From contig JAWKTE010000007.1 of assembly GCA_041401985.1 (NCBI GenBank), positions 62,001 through 126,000 of the forward strand: 64,000 bases of DNA. Direction: 5' to 3'. This document shows, piece after piece, positions 41,459 through 51,299 of the stretch (positions are counted from its first letter, which is position 1; each line of letters opens with the position of its first letter). A program made the position numbers and the translations under genes. The notes beneath the pieces are model-generated. The model saw only the letters and a list, made by a program, of their open reading frames with translations, was not told where the DNA came from and ran no database searches. This stretch comes from JACKHA01 sp041401985 (lineage in GTDB: Bacteria > Planctomycetota > Phycisphaerae > Phycisphaerales > UBA1924).

Positions 41459-42046
41459 TCAGCCGGTTGACCCGTCGGATTCCGGCAGCCCCGTCAAGCG
41501 GTCCAGCAGGAAGGCCCGGGCGAACTTCCAGTCATACTCGACGGTGCGCGGCGATTTCTGGAGCAGCTCTGCGATCTCTGGAACCGTGCGTCCCCCATAG
41601 AACTTGAGCAAAACGACCTCGTACGGGCGTGGGTAGTCGCGCTTCAGGTCGTGCAACGCGGCCTCGAGGCCTTCAACGTCGAGGTCCCCTGTCGCGGCTC
41701 GCTCGGCGACGTTCTCGAGCGTCTCGCGGCCGCCGGGGGGACGGCGCTTGGCGGCCCCCTTGGCCCGAGCGTGATCGATGAGGATTCGGCGCATGGCCTC
41801 GGCGGCAGCGCCGAAGAAGTGCCTCCGGCTGTCCCAAGACTGCTCCGTCCGGGCGATGAGCCGCACGTACACGTCGTCAACCAGCATCGTGGGCTGGATG
41901 GTGTGGCCGGGCCGTTCCCGCGCCAGGAAGCCCTGGGCCATGCGCCGGAGCTCCTCGGAAAGCAACTCGTAGAGTCGGTCCACGGCGGCCGCATCCCCCC
42001 CCGCGGCGTCGGCGAGCATCCGGGTGAGGTTGTCGTTGGTTCCCAT
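41459..42046 (-). CDS. ECF-type RNA polymerase sigma factor (planctomycete-specific family)
   Basis: 195 residues from the ATG at 42046; an upstream in-frame ATG at 42100 would add 18. Region 2: VDRLYELLSEELRRMAQGFL and QPTMLVDDVYVRLI, then SWDSRRHFFGAAAEAMRRIL and IDHARAKGAAKR, the signature of the TIGR02999-type ECF group common in planctomycetes. Region 4: LKRDYPRPYEVVLLKFYGG, RTVPEIAELLQKSPRTVEYDW, the helix-turn-helix that reads -35. No transmembrane anti-sigma gene is next to it; a divergently transcribed kinase is, and kinase-controlled ECF factors are known in this phylum. It may switch on the surrounding module. Confidence 0.9.
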   Translation of the reverse strand: MGTNDNLTRMLADAAGGDAAAVDRLYELLSEELRRMAQGFLARERPGHTIQPTMLVDDVYVRLIARTEQSWDSRRHFFGAAAEAMRRILIDHARAKGAAKRRPPGGRETLENVAERAATGDLDVEGLEAALHDLKRDYPRPYEVVLLKFYGGRTVPEIAELLQKSPRTVEYDWKFARAFLLDRLTGLPESDGSTG

Positions 42047-42273
42047 CTTTCGACGCCCCCCAGTGGTCGGAGATTCGGGATTGAGAAGAGCATATACCAT
42101 GGGACAACCCCCTTCCGGATGGCGAACCGGGAGTTTGTGAATGCCGCGTTGCGTGATCCCAACCTGGTTTCCGCATGTGACCCTGCGGACTTGATGGAGA
42201 GGCGACGTTCGGCTCGAACGACCGCAGCGAAGTTGAGCGACGTGTTCGTCGCCAAGGCGCGGGGGGATGGCGG
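42047..42273. other. Divergent regulatory region between the sigma factor and the kinase
   Basis: 227 bp. On the minus strand GGTATATGCTC (around 42092-42102) offers a -10 for the sigma gene. Nothing clear for the kinase on the plus strand. Autoregulation by the ECF factor would need a motif here; none is obvious by eye. Confidence 0.3.
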
Positions 42274-44154
42274 ATGGTTCAACGCTCGGGATCGCCGGAC
42301 GGCCAGTACTGGGAGCCCCGTTCTCGGGAGGATGAGACCCTCGTGGACAGCCGATCGGTCATGGAGGCGTTCGAGTCGCTGGTTGATGCCGCTCCCGCCG
42401 AGCGTGAGGGCATCCTCTTGTCGCTCGAGGGGTTGCAGCCCGGCCTCGCCGAGGAGTGCCGGCGACTCCTTCGAGCCCACGTCGCCGCCGAGCGGGGCGA
42501 GTTCCTGGCAGCGTCGGCGTTCACACAGGTTCTTGAGGACTCGAGCGCCCAGGCGAACCAGGCCCTGCAGGCAGTGAAACCGCCGGTCCCTATTCAGGAG
42601 TCGAAACCGCCGCATCCCGAAGGCTTCCGGCTCGCGAAGGTCCTGGGCCGCGGCGGATTCGGCGAGGTCTGGATCGCGGAGAACTCGACGACGCACGCGG
42701 TGCGGGCCGCGAAGATGATCCCGGACTCGGCTGGGGTGGAGCTGGACGGACTGCGGCGCCTCACGAGGGCTGTGGCGGGGCACGCCGGGCTGGTCCAGAT
42801 CGAGCATGTCGGGTTGGCCGAGGACTGGCTCTACGCGGTGATGCCCTTGGCGGACCCTGCGGAGAGTTCCGGCGCGGTGCAGAGCATCGCCGGGTACCGC
42901 CCGCTGTCGCTCGACGCCTACGCGGCGCGGCGTGTGGCGTTGGCGTCGACCGAGGTGGCTCGGATTGGGGCCGCGATCGCGGCCGGCCTGGCAGCCCTGC
43001 ACGAGGCCGGGCTGGCCCACGGGGATGTGAAACCACAGAATGTGCTCCGGTTCGAGGGCGCGTGGCGCCTGGGCGACTACAGCGTGGTGCATGCTGTCGA
43101 TCACCCCGCGTTCATCGGGGGCACCCCGGACTATCTGCCTCCGGAGGGCGGTGGGGGGGTGGCGGCGGATCAGTACGCGCTGGCGGTCACGCTCTTCACG
43201 ATCGCGACGCGGCAGCCCGCGACCGACTTCGCGTCGTGGCGGGACGGCGGGTTGTCGAGCGAAGATTCCCGAGCCGCCCGGCTGCTGGATGCGGCGATCA
43301 GGAGAGCCGGCGCGGCCGAGCCCCGGCAGCGTTTTCCTTCGATGGCCGCCTTCGAGCGAGAGCTCGTTCGGATCGGGAGAATGCAGGATCCCGGTCGGCG
43401 CGCGGCCCGCGTTGTGCCGTGGATCTTGGGTGCCGCGTTGGTTGCGGCGATTGGGATCACGGCCATCGTGATCCGCGGGCAGCGAACGAACGGGTCAGGT
43501 GGCGGTTCCACGGTCGATCCGAGCATCGCGGCCGGTCCGGGGCGAGAGTCCACGGCTTCTGCTCGGATCGAACGGCTCTCAGTTCGGTTCCGGCCGGCGC
43601 GAGCGGACGCAACGCAGGATCGGCGGATCGACTCCACGATCCAGCCGCTGGGCACACTGCCCCCGCTGGCGGCGGATGCATGGGAGTTCCGCGTCTCCAC
43701 CGAGCTGCGATCGGATGCCTACGTGTACCTGCTCTACCTGCAGCCGGACGGGCTCGTCGTGCCCTATTCGCCGGAGTCCGCCACGCACGCGACCACTCGG
43801 TTGGCCTTCCCGACCAATGACGGGCGGTACGTCTTGGACCGAGCCGAAGGCGTTGGGCAGGCCGGAGTCGTCGTCATCGCAAGCGCGAACGCCCTCCCGG
43901 AATTCGAGGCTTGGGCCGTTCGTCCCGCGATCGAGGATGCGTGGGGCGGCGGTGCCGAACCGGAACCAGAAGCCGCCGGGCAATGGTGGGTCTTCAACGG
44001 GCTTGAGCTGCTCGCTCCGGCGGCGACGCGAGGTGTCGAGCGGCCCGTAGAGGCACAGGCGGCTACTAAGGTGCAGCGGGTTGTGGACGTGCTGGTCGAT
44101 GCGTGCGGCCCAAACGGGGATGTACACGCCGTGTTCTTCCCCGTCGGCGAGTAG
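42274..44154 (+). CDS. Transmembrane Ser/Thr kinase with DUF4384-like outer domain and atypical catalytic loop
   Basis: 626 residues (ATG 42361 is an alternative). Helical N-terminus, then a kinase: GRGGFGEV (125-132), K147, HGDVKPQN (249-256), DYS at 268-270 in place of DFG, PPE for APE. Catalytic D251 and metal-binding D268 are kept, but HRD is HGD and DFG is DYS, so activity could be reduced. A transmembrane helix (about 380-401) leads to a periplasmic domain with FRVSTELRSDAYVYLLYLQP and later AEGVGQAGVVVIASANALPE, resembling DUF4384, a domain that often accompanies caspase-family proteases. The caspase gene follows 130 nt later. Confidence 0.82.
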   Translation: MVQRSGSPDGQYWEPRSREDETLVDSRSVMEAFESLVDAAPAEREGILLSLEGLQPGLAEECRRLLRAHVAAERGEFLAASAFTQVLEDSSAQANQALQAVKPPVPIQESKPPHPEGFRLAKVLGRGGFGEVWIAENSTTHAVRAAKMIPDSAGVELDGLRRLTRAVAGHAGLVQIEHVGLAEDWLYAVMPLADPAESSGAVQSIAGYRPLSLDAYAARRVALASTEVARIGAAIAAGLAALHEAGLAHGDVKPQNVLRFEGAWRLGDYSVVHAVDHPAFIGGTPDYLPPEGGGGVAADQYALAVTLFTIATRQPATDFASWRDGGLSSEDSRAARLLDAAIRRAGAAEPRQRFPSMAAFERELVRIGRMQDPGRRAARVVPWILGAALVAAIGITAIVIRGQRTNGSGGGSTVDPSIAAGPGRESTASARIERLSVRFRPARADATQDRRIDSTIQPLGTLPPLAADAWEFRVSTELRSDAYVYLLYLQPDGLVVPYSPESATHATTRLAFPTNDGRYVLDRAEGVGQAGVVVIASANALPEFEAWAVRPAIEDAWGGGAEPEPEAAGQWWVFNGLELLAPAATRGVERPVEAQAATKVQRVVDVLVDACGPNGDVHAVFFPVGE

Positions 44155-44286
44155 ACTGCGGCGAGGGTGGCGACGCTCAACTGATTCTGTCTGCGGGGTT
44201 GTCCTTGGCGCGACGCATGGACGGCGATGGCCCGTTTCCCGCCGTGCCGCTCGGGCTGGTGCGTCACGAGTCGAAGGAGAATGGTG

Positions 44287-47200
44287 ATGCGGACTTCCAG
44301 CAAGTGGATGACAGAGGTGCTCAAGGCGGCCCTCGTGGCGGCGTGTCTCTCCGGTTGCGGACCCTCCGCGGCCCCGTCCGGAGCGGCGAGCAACGACGCC
44401 GCCTCGACCCAGGGCGCGGATCAGGCCCAAAGCCGGACGGCCGGCCGAGCGACGCCCGAGCGTCCGGATCGAGCCGCGGGCGACACCACGCGACAGGCTC
44501 CGCCGGCCGGTTCCCGAGCGGTGGTTCCGGCCGCCGACGCGCCCGCTCGGCGGGACGCGGCCGCCGCGCCGCGGGGCCTGAGCCTGCATATCGGCGTCAA
44601 CGCGTACAGGTCGATCCCGGCGCTGTCGCTGGCGGTGAAGGATGCGACAGACCTTGCCGACGCATTCCGCGAGATGGGGTTCGAGGCCACGACACTCCCG
44701 GACCCTGGCACCAAGCGCGAGATCATCGATGCCGTACGGCAGATCGCGCGGCGGGCCGGTCCGGACGACTCCATCGTGATCACGTACTCGGGGCACGGCT
44801 GGGGCGAGCGGCTCCCGGGCGACGCCGGCGGCTTCGTGGACTTCGACTTCCTGTGCCCCGCTGACTATCGCGACTATCGGGATGCAGTGGGAACACGCGA
44901 GCTGCGCGACATCTTGGACGAATCGTCGGCAAAAGGGGCGGCAATTGTCATCGACGCGTGCCGCTCCGGTCAGCGGCTCCAGACACTCGCACAAACCAGG
45001 GCGTTCCAGGAGTTCACGGGATCTGGCTCCACCAAGGTCCTGATGTACTACGGCACACAGTCGGGGATGGTGTCCATCGAGGCATCCGGCTCCGACCGCT
45101 TCGGCTTCGTCGTCGAGAACGGCCTCTTCACGCACTTCATCCGTTCGGCGATCCGTCGGCGGGCGGGGCTCGACACCGATGGCGATGGTGTGTTCTCGTT
45201 CGAGGAGATGGCCAACAACGTCGCGACGGAGATGATGAGCTGGAGCCTGCGCGACACCTCGCGATACCAACTGCCGTTCTGGAATGAGCAGCTCGGGCGT
45301 GTCCAGATCCCGTTGGCGGTGGTGGGCAAGGACTCCGGCTCGGCGATTCTGCCAGGAACCGTCGCGTTCGAGATCCGACAGATCGTGGACGGCCCTGTGG
45401 CGTTGTATGGGTCGCGCCTGGCGTCATATGCCGCGGATGATCGCCTCGGTTCGGACGCCGTGTACACCGGCGAGGTGTTCGACGCTCTGGGCGAAGAGAT
45501 CGCGCGGCTGCAGGACGCCGCATTCGCCGATCGCGGCGGGAGGGCCGAATCGCCGGCCTTCCAACGTCTGCTCACGCTCATCCAGGCCGTGCTCGAAATC
45601 GAGAAGGGATCGGAGGCCGCGCTCGCGGGCCTCCAGCGCGGCGGGACGAACGACGAACTACGAGCTCAGATGGGGGTCCGCTTGGCGGTGCTGGAGGCTG
45701 TGGCACGGTTCGACGCGGCCCAGCGGCCCGTTTCTCAGGAGATCTTGGGCAACCTGGCCGCGTCGTACGCCCGGTGGCTCATCGATCACGGCGAGACAGA
45801 GGCCCTGGCCCGCTTGGCTGAGCCGCGCACGGGCAGCGCGTGGCCGGGCGCAATCGACGCCTTGGAAGTGGGTCTGCCTCGGCTTTGGCGGTCCGGTCGT
45901 CCGGAGCTGGCGGCACGCCTCTATCAGCGGTTTTTGGCCGCGGCGCCGGAAATGCCGATGCCGCCCGCGCTGTTCGAGTCGAACCTGGGATCGGCCGGAG
46001 GGGCACGCGACTGCGGCACCACGTCCGAGTTGATCGCGAAGGCGTTGCAGGGGGGATCGGCTTACACCGACGAAGAGCGCGACATGGCGCAGTCCGCCGC
46101 GATCGCTTGGATCGATACCGCACTGGTGCCACGAGCCGGTTCGGATCGGGACGCGGCGACCTGCCTGCGGCGGCTGGCTGGTGTTGGGGACGGGACGCTG
46201 CGGGGCGCCATCCTGGCGAGCCTGGAAGCGAGTCTGGTCGCTGAATCGGTATCGACGCGGGGCTCCATCGATCCCGCTCGGGTAGTTGCAATCGCGCGGG
46301 CTTTCGAGGTCGTCTCGGGCGCGAAGGCCAGCATCTCGCGAGAGGATGCGCAGCGGCTTGCCACGGCTTCGCTGGGATCGTGGGGCGAGGCTCCTGACGA
46401 ACGCGAGGTCAATCTTGTCCGGGAGTTGGCGTCGCTCGCACGAGTCGAGGCCGCCGACCTAGTGCTGGCCGAGTTCCTGGATTCGGCATCGGATCGCGTC
46501 GTCGGAACGATCGAGCGCGGGGCGAGCGCGACGGAGCGCACCACGTCGGCGTGGTTGCGCGCCGCCAGCGCGCTCGGCCTGGACGAGCATGCGGTTCGCG
46601 CTTCGATTGGTGAGGATGTCCGCCGTGCTGTCGGCGAGCGAGCGCTGGCCGCATTGGAGCCTGCAGACGCTCGGGCGGTCCTCGAACTCGCCACGCTGGC
46701 CGCGACGATCGACCCGGAACGCAGCAAGGTGCCCCTCTCTCCGACCGCGGGCGGGCAGCTCGCCGGGGTGCTCCTCAGCGGGTGGTCCGACGAGCCGCAA
46801 ACGGCGGACCTCCAGAGCATCGAAGTGCTGGCGGGCCTCTGCGATGTCTCACCGCCGGTGCTCGTCGATCCATCCTTCGGCGACGCCGCACGGGAGCGTC
46901 TCGAGCGTTCGGCCGAGAGGGATCCCGCACGGGCGATTGCCGTTGGAATCGCGTGGGGCGAGGCCGGCCGAAGCCTCGGTCTGGACGACACGACGGCATT
47001 CCAGCCGCTGCTCGCCCAAGCCGACAGGCTCGCCGATCGTTGCCTGGAGTCGATCGGCGGGCTGAGCGAACGCGAGCGCGGCCGGCAGGTCGAGGCGTTG
47101 TTGGGGCTCTCGTCCATCAAGAACGGGCTCTCCGAGCGGCTGGCGGAGGCGTTCCTGGCGCGTGGTGCGGACATGCTCGGCGCCGGAACGATGCCGGACG

Positions 47201-48825
47201 CGATCCGGGAGTTCCGGGATGCGCAGCGATTCGGCGCCGATGCGCAGCGGGTTGATGCGCTGCTGCTGCCCGGCGACATGTTTGGCTCGATCGCGGAGTC
47301 CGACGAGGCGCTGGCGGTCGCGGCAAGGCGGCTCGGGGAGGTCGCGGACCTCGGCTGGGAGTCACTGGGGCTTGACGCCGGCGCCGAACGAATCGTGCAG
47401 TTCGGCGTGCAGAACAACAAGAGCTGGATCATCGACACGTTGGCTGAGTATCAGCGGCTGATCCCGACGGCGCTCCGCTTGGCCGGTGAAGCGGGCGCCG
47501 GTCTTCTCGCAGACATGGACGGACCCGGCGCGTACGAGCGCTTCCTCCTGGCGAGCGACATGCGGTACCGGTACGCGGACCGGGCACGGACCGCGGGCGC
47601 CCCGTTTGCGCTGACCATCGGGACGCTGCGGTCGGGCATCGACGGGCTGATCCAATCCGGCCCCGACATCGGGCAGGTGCATCACGCGATCCAGGTCTAC
47701 CTGTCGCAGGCCCCGCGGAACAACAGCGAGGCCGCCGCCATGCTGCGGGCATTGCTGGCCCGCTGCCCGGCCGATCACGGATCGGCGATCCCGATCGCGA
47801 TGGAGTACGTCGATGTGGCCCCGGCGGGCTCGTACCCATCCGACGTGGCCGCCAGAGTCGTCGAGGCGTTGCTGTACCACCAGCGGTGGGAGAGCGCGTT
47901 GGAGTGGTACGAGGGTGCTGGCGAGCCGGCTGTGGCGGGCGACTATGCGAACCAGATGGCCAACCTCCTCTGGCACCGCGACTGGGCCGCGTCGTGGGAG
48001 CGGCGGCCGCTGAATCTCATGCTGCTGACGCCGCGGGGCGCCGAGATCAAGTACCTGCGTGTGGACTGCGCGCTCGTGTCGATGGAGGGGCTGCGTGTGC
48101 GTTTGGCGCCCATCTCGAGCCGCTGGGACCGGGCGAGTGGTCAGGTCGTTGTACGGTGCGAGCTGACCGGCGAGATCCGCCCGGACGGTGTGCACCTGGA
48201 CATGTGCGGCGAGCCCCTCGCGATCGGGATGGACCAGGGCGGCCCGATCGAGGCCGGGCACACGATTGTGTGCGATGCGCTGCGGGAAGACGGCTGGCAC
48301 CTGCGGATCAACGGCACGGGCGTGCGAGAGGTCGCGTTCGCAATCCCCCCGGAGAACACCGTGCTGCTGTCGACGTTTGCCCGCACACGGGCGTCCTGGC
48401 GGGGCAACACCCCGGAAGAAGTGGGGCGTCTGTGGGACCGCGAGCAACACTTCCGCGTCGCCGGAGGGCGCGTCGCTTTCGATGGCATCAACGCGACGGC
48501 GAACAACAGGGACCAGTACTCCGTCGGGGCCGATCTGGCAACCAAGCCAGCCCAACTCCGCGGCACGCTGGTCGCGACCGATGAGCTCATCGAGGACATG
48601 CGCCGGAGCATCGCGCGGGGCCGCGGCCCCCAAGAAGTCGTGATCGAGGTCGTCGCGGACGGCCGGTCGATCCAGTCAGTGCGTGTCACGGCCAACCAGC
48701 CGGAGGCCCGGATCGATGTCGCCGTGCCGCAGGGCACCCAGACGCTGGCGTTCCGGCGCGTGGGGGGCTGGCCAAACCAGGCCTTCGTGCTGTTCACGGA
48801 CCTCCGGCTTGTTGGCGTGGAGTAG
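44287..48825 (+). CDS. Caspase-family (peptidase C14) lipoprotein with embedded EF-hand
   Basis: 1512 residues from ATG 44287 (AAGGAG seven nt upstream; ATG 44281 also possible). The signal peptide has a lipobox, LSGC, with the lipidated Cys at 24, so the protein is membrane-attached outside the cytoplasm. A disordered Ala-rich stretch precedes the caspase p20 core (about 96-265): HIGVNAYRSIPALSLAVKDA, YSGHG with catalytic H170, IDACRSGQ with catalytic C225. Next, DTDGDGVFSFEE (296-307) is a canonical 12-residue EF-hand, suggesting Ca2+ control as in metacaspases. The remaining 1200 residues are mainly helical, ending with a beta-sandwich (about 1330-1512). Substrate unknown. Confidence 0.85.
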   Translation: MRTSSKWMTEVLKAALVAACLSGCGPSAAPSGAASNDAASTQGADQAQSRTAGRATPERPDRAAGDTTRQAPPAGSRAVVPAADAPARRDAAAAPRGLSLHIGVNAYRSIPALSLAVKDATDLADAFREMGFEATTLPDPGTKREIIDAVRQIARRAGPDDSIVITYSGHGWGERLPGDAGGFVDFDFLCPADYRDYRDAVGTRELRDILDESSAKGAAIVIDACRSGQRLQTLAQTRAFQEFTGSGSTKVLMYYGTQSGMVSIEASGSDRFGFVVENGLFTHFIRSAIRRRAGLDTDGDGVFSFEEMANNVATEMMSWSLRDTSRYQLPFWNEQLGRVQIPLAVVGKDSGSAILPGTVAFEIRQIVDGPVALYGSRLASYAADDRLGSDAVYTGEVFDALGEEIARLQDAAFADRGGRAESPAFQRLLTLIQAVLEIEKGSEAALAGLQRGGTNDELRAQMGVRLAVLEAVARFDAAQRPVSQEILGNLAASYARWLIDHGETEALARLAEPRTGSAWPGAIDALEVGLPRLWRSGRPELAARLYQRFLAAAPEMPMPPALFESNLGSAGGARDCGTTSELIAKALQGGSAYTDEERDMAQSAAIAWIDTALVPRAGSDRDAATCLRRLAGVGDGTLRGAILASLEASLVAESVSTRGSIDPARVVAIARAFEVVSGAKASISREDAQRLATASLGSWGEAPDEREVNLVRELASLARVEAADLVLAEFLDSASDRVVGTIERGASATERTTSAWLRAASALGLDEHAVRASIGEDVRRAVGERALAALEPADARAVLELATLAATIDPERSKVPLSPTAGGQLAGVLLSGWSDEPQTADLQSIEVLAGLCDVSPPVLVDPSFGDAARERLERSAERDPARAIAVGIAWGEAGRSLGLDDTTAFQPLLAQADRLADRCLESIGGLSERERGRQVEALLGLSSIKNGLSERLAEAFLARGADMLGAGTMPDAIREFRDAQRFGADAQRVDALLLPGDMFGSIAESDEALAVAARRLGEVADLGWESLGLDAGAERIVQFGVQNNKSWIIDTLAEYQRLIPTALRLAGEAGAGLLADMDGPGAYERFLLASDMRYRYADRARTAGAPFALTIGTLRSGIDGLIQSGPDIGQVHHAIQVYLSQAPRNNSEAAAMLRALLARCPADHGSAIPIAMEYVDVAPAGSYPSDVAARVVEALLYHQRWESALEWYEGAGEPAVAGDYANQMANLLWHRDWAASWERRPLNLMLLTPRGAEIKYLRVDCALVSMEGLRVRLAPISSRWDRASGQVVVRCELTGEIRPDGVHLDMCGEPLAIGMDQGGPIEAGHTIVCDALREDGWHLRINGTGVREVAFAIPPENTVLLSTFARTRASWRGNTPEEVGRLWDREQHFRVAGGRVAFDGINATANNRDQYSVGADLATKPAQLRGTLVATDELIEDMRRSIARGRGPQEVVIEVVADGRSIQSVRVTANQPEARIDVAVPQGTQTLAFRRVGGWPNQAFVLFTDLRLVGVE

Positions 48826-49133
48826 TGGGTCGGCGTGGAGACCCGGGCGGAACCGGCGAGCCGGATGCGGCCCGGCGAGCCGCGGCGGAGCTTGCCGCGA
48901 GCCTTTCCAGCGGCCGCGACCCTCGAATCCGTACGAGACACAAGCGAGATGCCCTGTCCCCCGGAAGCGGGCAATCGCACCGCCGGCGATGACCTGGTGC
49001 GACGTGTGACGCTGGAGGGACGGTTGGGGGAAGCCCACCTGAAGACTCGGAACGGACCACGTTGCAGGGAGGGGCTTAGGACCGCGCATGGGGATGGGCC
49101 GCGTGATTTGCCGGCCGATCCAGGAGCCCTGCC
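48826..49133. other. Intergenic, no gene recognised
   Basis: 308 bp between the caspase gene and the LEPR-XLL-like gene. Some frames are open, but none has a good start with ribosome-binding site or protein-like composition. GCGGCGGAGC...TTGCCGCG repeats are weakly palindromic. No terminator with a T-tract. Confidence 0.35.
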
Positions 49134-51299
49134 ATGCGTCGTCCTTCGACCAAGATCCGTCGGAACCGAGCCCTCCACGCCTTCGCGCTGGAAGCCCTTG
49201 AGGAGCGGAGGGTCTTCGCCGCCGTGTTCTGGGATGGTGGCGGCGGCGACCTGTTCTGGAACAACCCGCTCAACTGGTCCAACAACTCGATCCCGACCTC
49301 CATCGACAGCGTCTCAATCTCCGCACAGCCCGGACTTGGACCGATCAGCATCGCCGGTGCTCCAGCCCGCGCGTCGTACCTCACCACATCGCACGACCTG
49401 ACCGTCAACGCAAACGCCTCGCTGCGCGTCGAGAACGGGTTGTTTGCCCGTCCGGGCTCGGACCTGATGGTCGCGGGTGAGCTTGTGTGGCGCGGGGGCA
49501 CCATGGACGACGGCGGCGTCACCACGATTGCTCCGGGCGGCGTTCTCACGATCAGCGCTCCGTCTTCCGTGCAGTCCGATCGACACCTGACAAACCAAGG
49601 GATCATCCGCTGGAACGCGGGCTCCATGTATTTCTCTGGATCCCACTCCGTGCTCGAGAACGCGGCCGGGGGCGTGATCGTGGCAGCGACCGGTGGCACC
49701 CGCATGTCCGAGGTCTTCAGCCCCGTGGGGATCGTCAACAACGGGCGGATCCAGGCAGAGGGCACAGGCACCATCACGATCGACGTGCCCCTCGAGAACC
49801 GCGGCATCGTCGAGGTGCGCCACGGCACGCTCGCCCTCCAGGGGAGCGGGACCAACTCCGGCGCGTTCGAGACGGACTTCGGTGCATCGCTCCGCATCGG
49901 CGGCTTCGCGGACCCATTCGCCTTCCTCAACGGCACCACCTTTTCGGGCGGAGGGGCCGTGTTCCTCACCGACGCGGGCCACACCATCCAGGGAACGATC
50001 GACCTGGGACCCTCTGGAGTCGTGGTCGATTCGTACGAAACCGCGCTGATCACGACGGGGCCGACCACGATCCTTGGTGACCTCACGCTCAGCAAGAATC
50101 CCACGCTGGACTTCCGCCACAGTGTTCGCATGTTTGGCATGCTCAACATGGACCGGGGCGCCCTGACCGGCGACGGGCACGTGTGGATCCACGGCGGAAT
50201 GCGCTGGGGGCAGGCCACGCTTGGAGGGAGCGGCGTCGTCCGGATCCAGCGGGGCGCTCAGCTTGACATGGGCGACAATGTCCTCCGCACCATCAGTGAC
50301 TCCAGACAGGTCTGGAACAACGGCACGACCGACTGGACGGCGGGCAGCATCTGGATCAAGCACGGCACCAGCGTGTTCCAGAACCTGCGGGGCGGGCGCT
50401 TCAACGCGGATGCAGATGGATCGCTGATCTACGGCGACGGGCAGTTCATCAACAAGGGGTTCTTCGAGGTCGACATCGCCTCGAACGCCCAGATCACCGT
50501 GGGCGCCGAGTTCAGCAACGCCACTCAGGCGGGCTTCGGCGGGCTGAAGGTAGTCAGCGGCTCGCTCCGCCTGACGGGCGATGTTCCCCAGTTCGCCGCG
50601 ACGGGATCGCTGAAGTATGGCGTGTGGTCGATCAACAGCAACGCGTCGATCATCACCGAGCCGACCGCCCGGCTCACCTGGAACAGCGCGTTCGTCACCC
50701 TGCAGGGCACCGCCACGTTCTCCGGGCTGAACGCGCTCCGCCAGAACAACGGGACGCTCACGCTCGACCGGGCTTCCTCGTTCCTCGAGAACCTGTCCGG
50801 CGAGCTCGTCAACTCGGGCACGCTGGTCAAGAGCGGCTCTGGCATCGCCCGAATCGACGCGCCGTTCCGCAATCTCGGCTCGATCGTCGTCGAAGGGCCG
50901 GGGGGAGCCGGGTCCTCGATCGGCGAGCTCATCATCGATGCCGGCGCGGGTGAGTTTGTCAACAGCGGCTCGATCTCCATCGCCTCCAGGGCTCGCGTCC
51001 AGGTGATCGGCGACTTCCGCCAGACCAGCAGCGCCACGCTGTCGATCGGCGCTTCGGGCACCGCGGTCCACGAGGTGGGCCGCCTGTGGGTGCGGGGCGC
51101 CTCGACGCTGAGCGGGTCGCTCCGGTTTGCCCCAGAGGCCGGCCTCACGCCCGTCGGTGGCCAGATCTACACGTTCTTCAAGTCCGACGCCGGCCGATCC
51201 GGCCTCTTCGGCCCGGTCGCGGCCCCAAGCCTCGGCGGCGGCATGGTGGCGGTCCTGACGACCGTCCCGTCCGGCCTGGGCGTCCGCATCAACGCCTAA
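49134..51299 (+). CDS. LEPR-XLL-like surface protein with autotransporter-type beta-helix repeats
   Basis: 721 residues; CAGGAG seven nt before the ATG. The N-terminus is basic with FALEALEERRVFAA, a variant of the planctomycete LEPR-XLL motif thought to mark export or surface display. The rest is Gly/Asn/Thr/Ser-rich with recurring short strands such as LVWRGGTMDDGG, NNGRIQAEGTGTITIDVPLE, FVNSGSISIA and the ending LSGSLRFAPEAGL, a pattern of right-handed beta-helix autotransporter passengers. No enzymatic motif. Probably an adhesin or S-layer-associated protein. Last in the accessory block. Confidence 0.75.
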   Translation: MRRPSTKIRRNRALHAFALEALEERRVFAAVFWDGGGGDLFWNNPLNWSNNSIPTSIDSVSISAQPGLGPISIAGAPARASYLTTSHDLTVNANASLRVENGLFARPGSDLMVAGELVWRGGTMDDGGVTTIAPGGVLTISAPSSVQSDRHLTNQGIIRWNAGSMYFSGSHSVLENAAGGVIVAATGGTRMSEVFSPVGIVNNGRIQAEGTGTITIDVPLENRGIVEVRHGTLALQGSGTNSGAFETDFGASLRIGGFADPFAFLNGTTFSGGGAVFLTDAGHTIQGTIDLGPSGVVVDSYETALITTGPTTILGDLTLSKNPTLDFRHSVRMFGMLNMDRGALTGDGHVWIHGGMRWGQATLGGSGVVRIQRGAQLDMGDNVLRTISDSRQVWNNGTTDWTAGSIWIKHGTSVFQNLRGGRFNADADGSLIYGDGQFINKGFFEVDIASNAQITVGAEFSNATQAGFGGLKVVSGSLRLTGDVPQFAATGSLKYGVWSINSNASIITEPTARLTWNSAFVTLQGTATFSGLNALRQNNGTLTLDRASSFLENLSGELVNSGTLVKSGSGIARIDAPFRNLGSIVVEGPGGAGSSIGELIIDAGAGEFVNSGSISIASRARVQVIGDFRQTSSATLSIGASGTAVHEVGRLWVRGASTLSGSLRFAPEAGLTPVGGQIYTFFKSDAGRSGLFGPVAAPSLGGGMVAVLTTVPSGLGVRINA

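Noticed and set aside
41644..43104. Minus-strand frame overlapping the sigma factor and kinase genes
   Set aside because: Only its end overlaps real sigma-factor DNA, in a different frame; no motifs.
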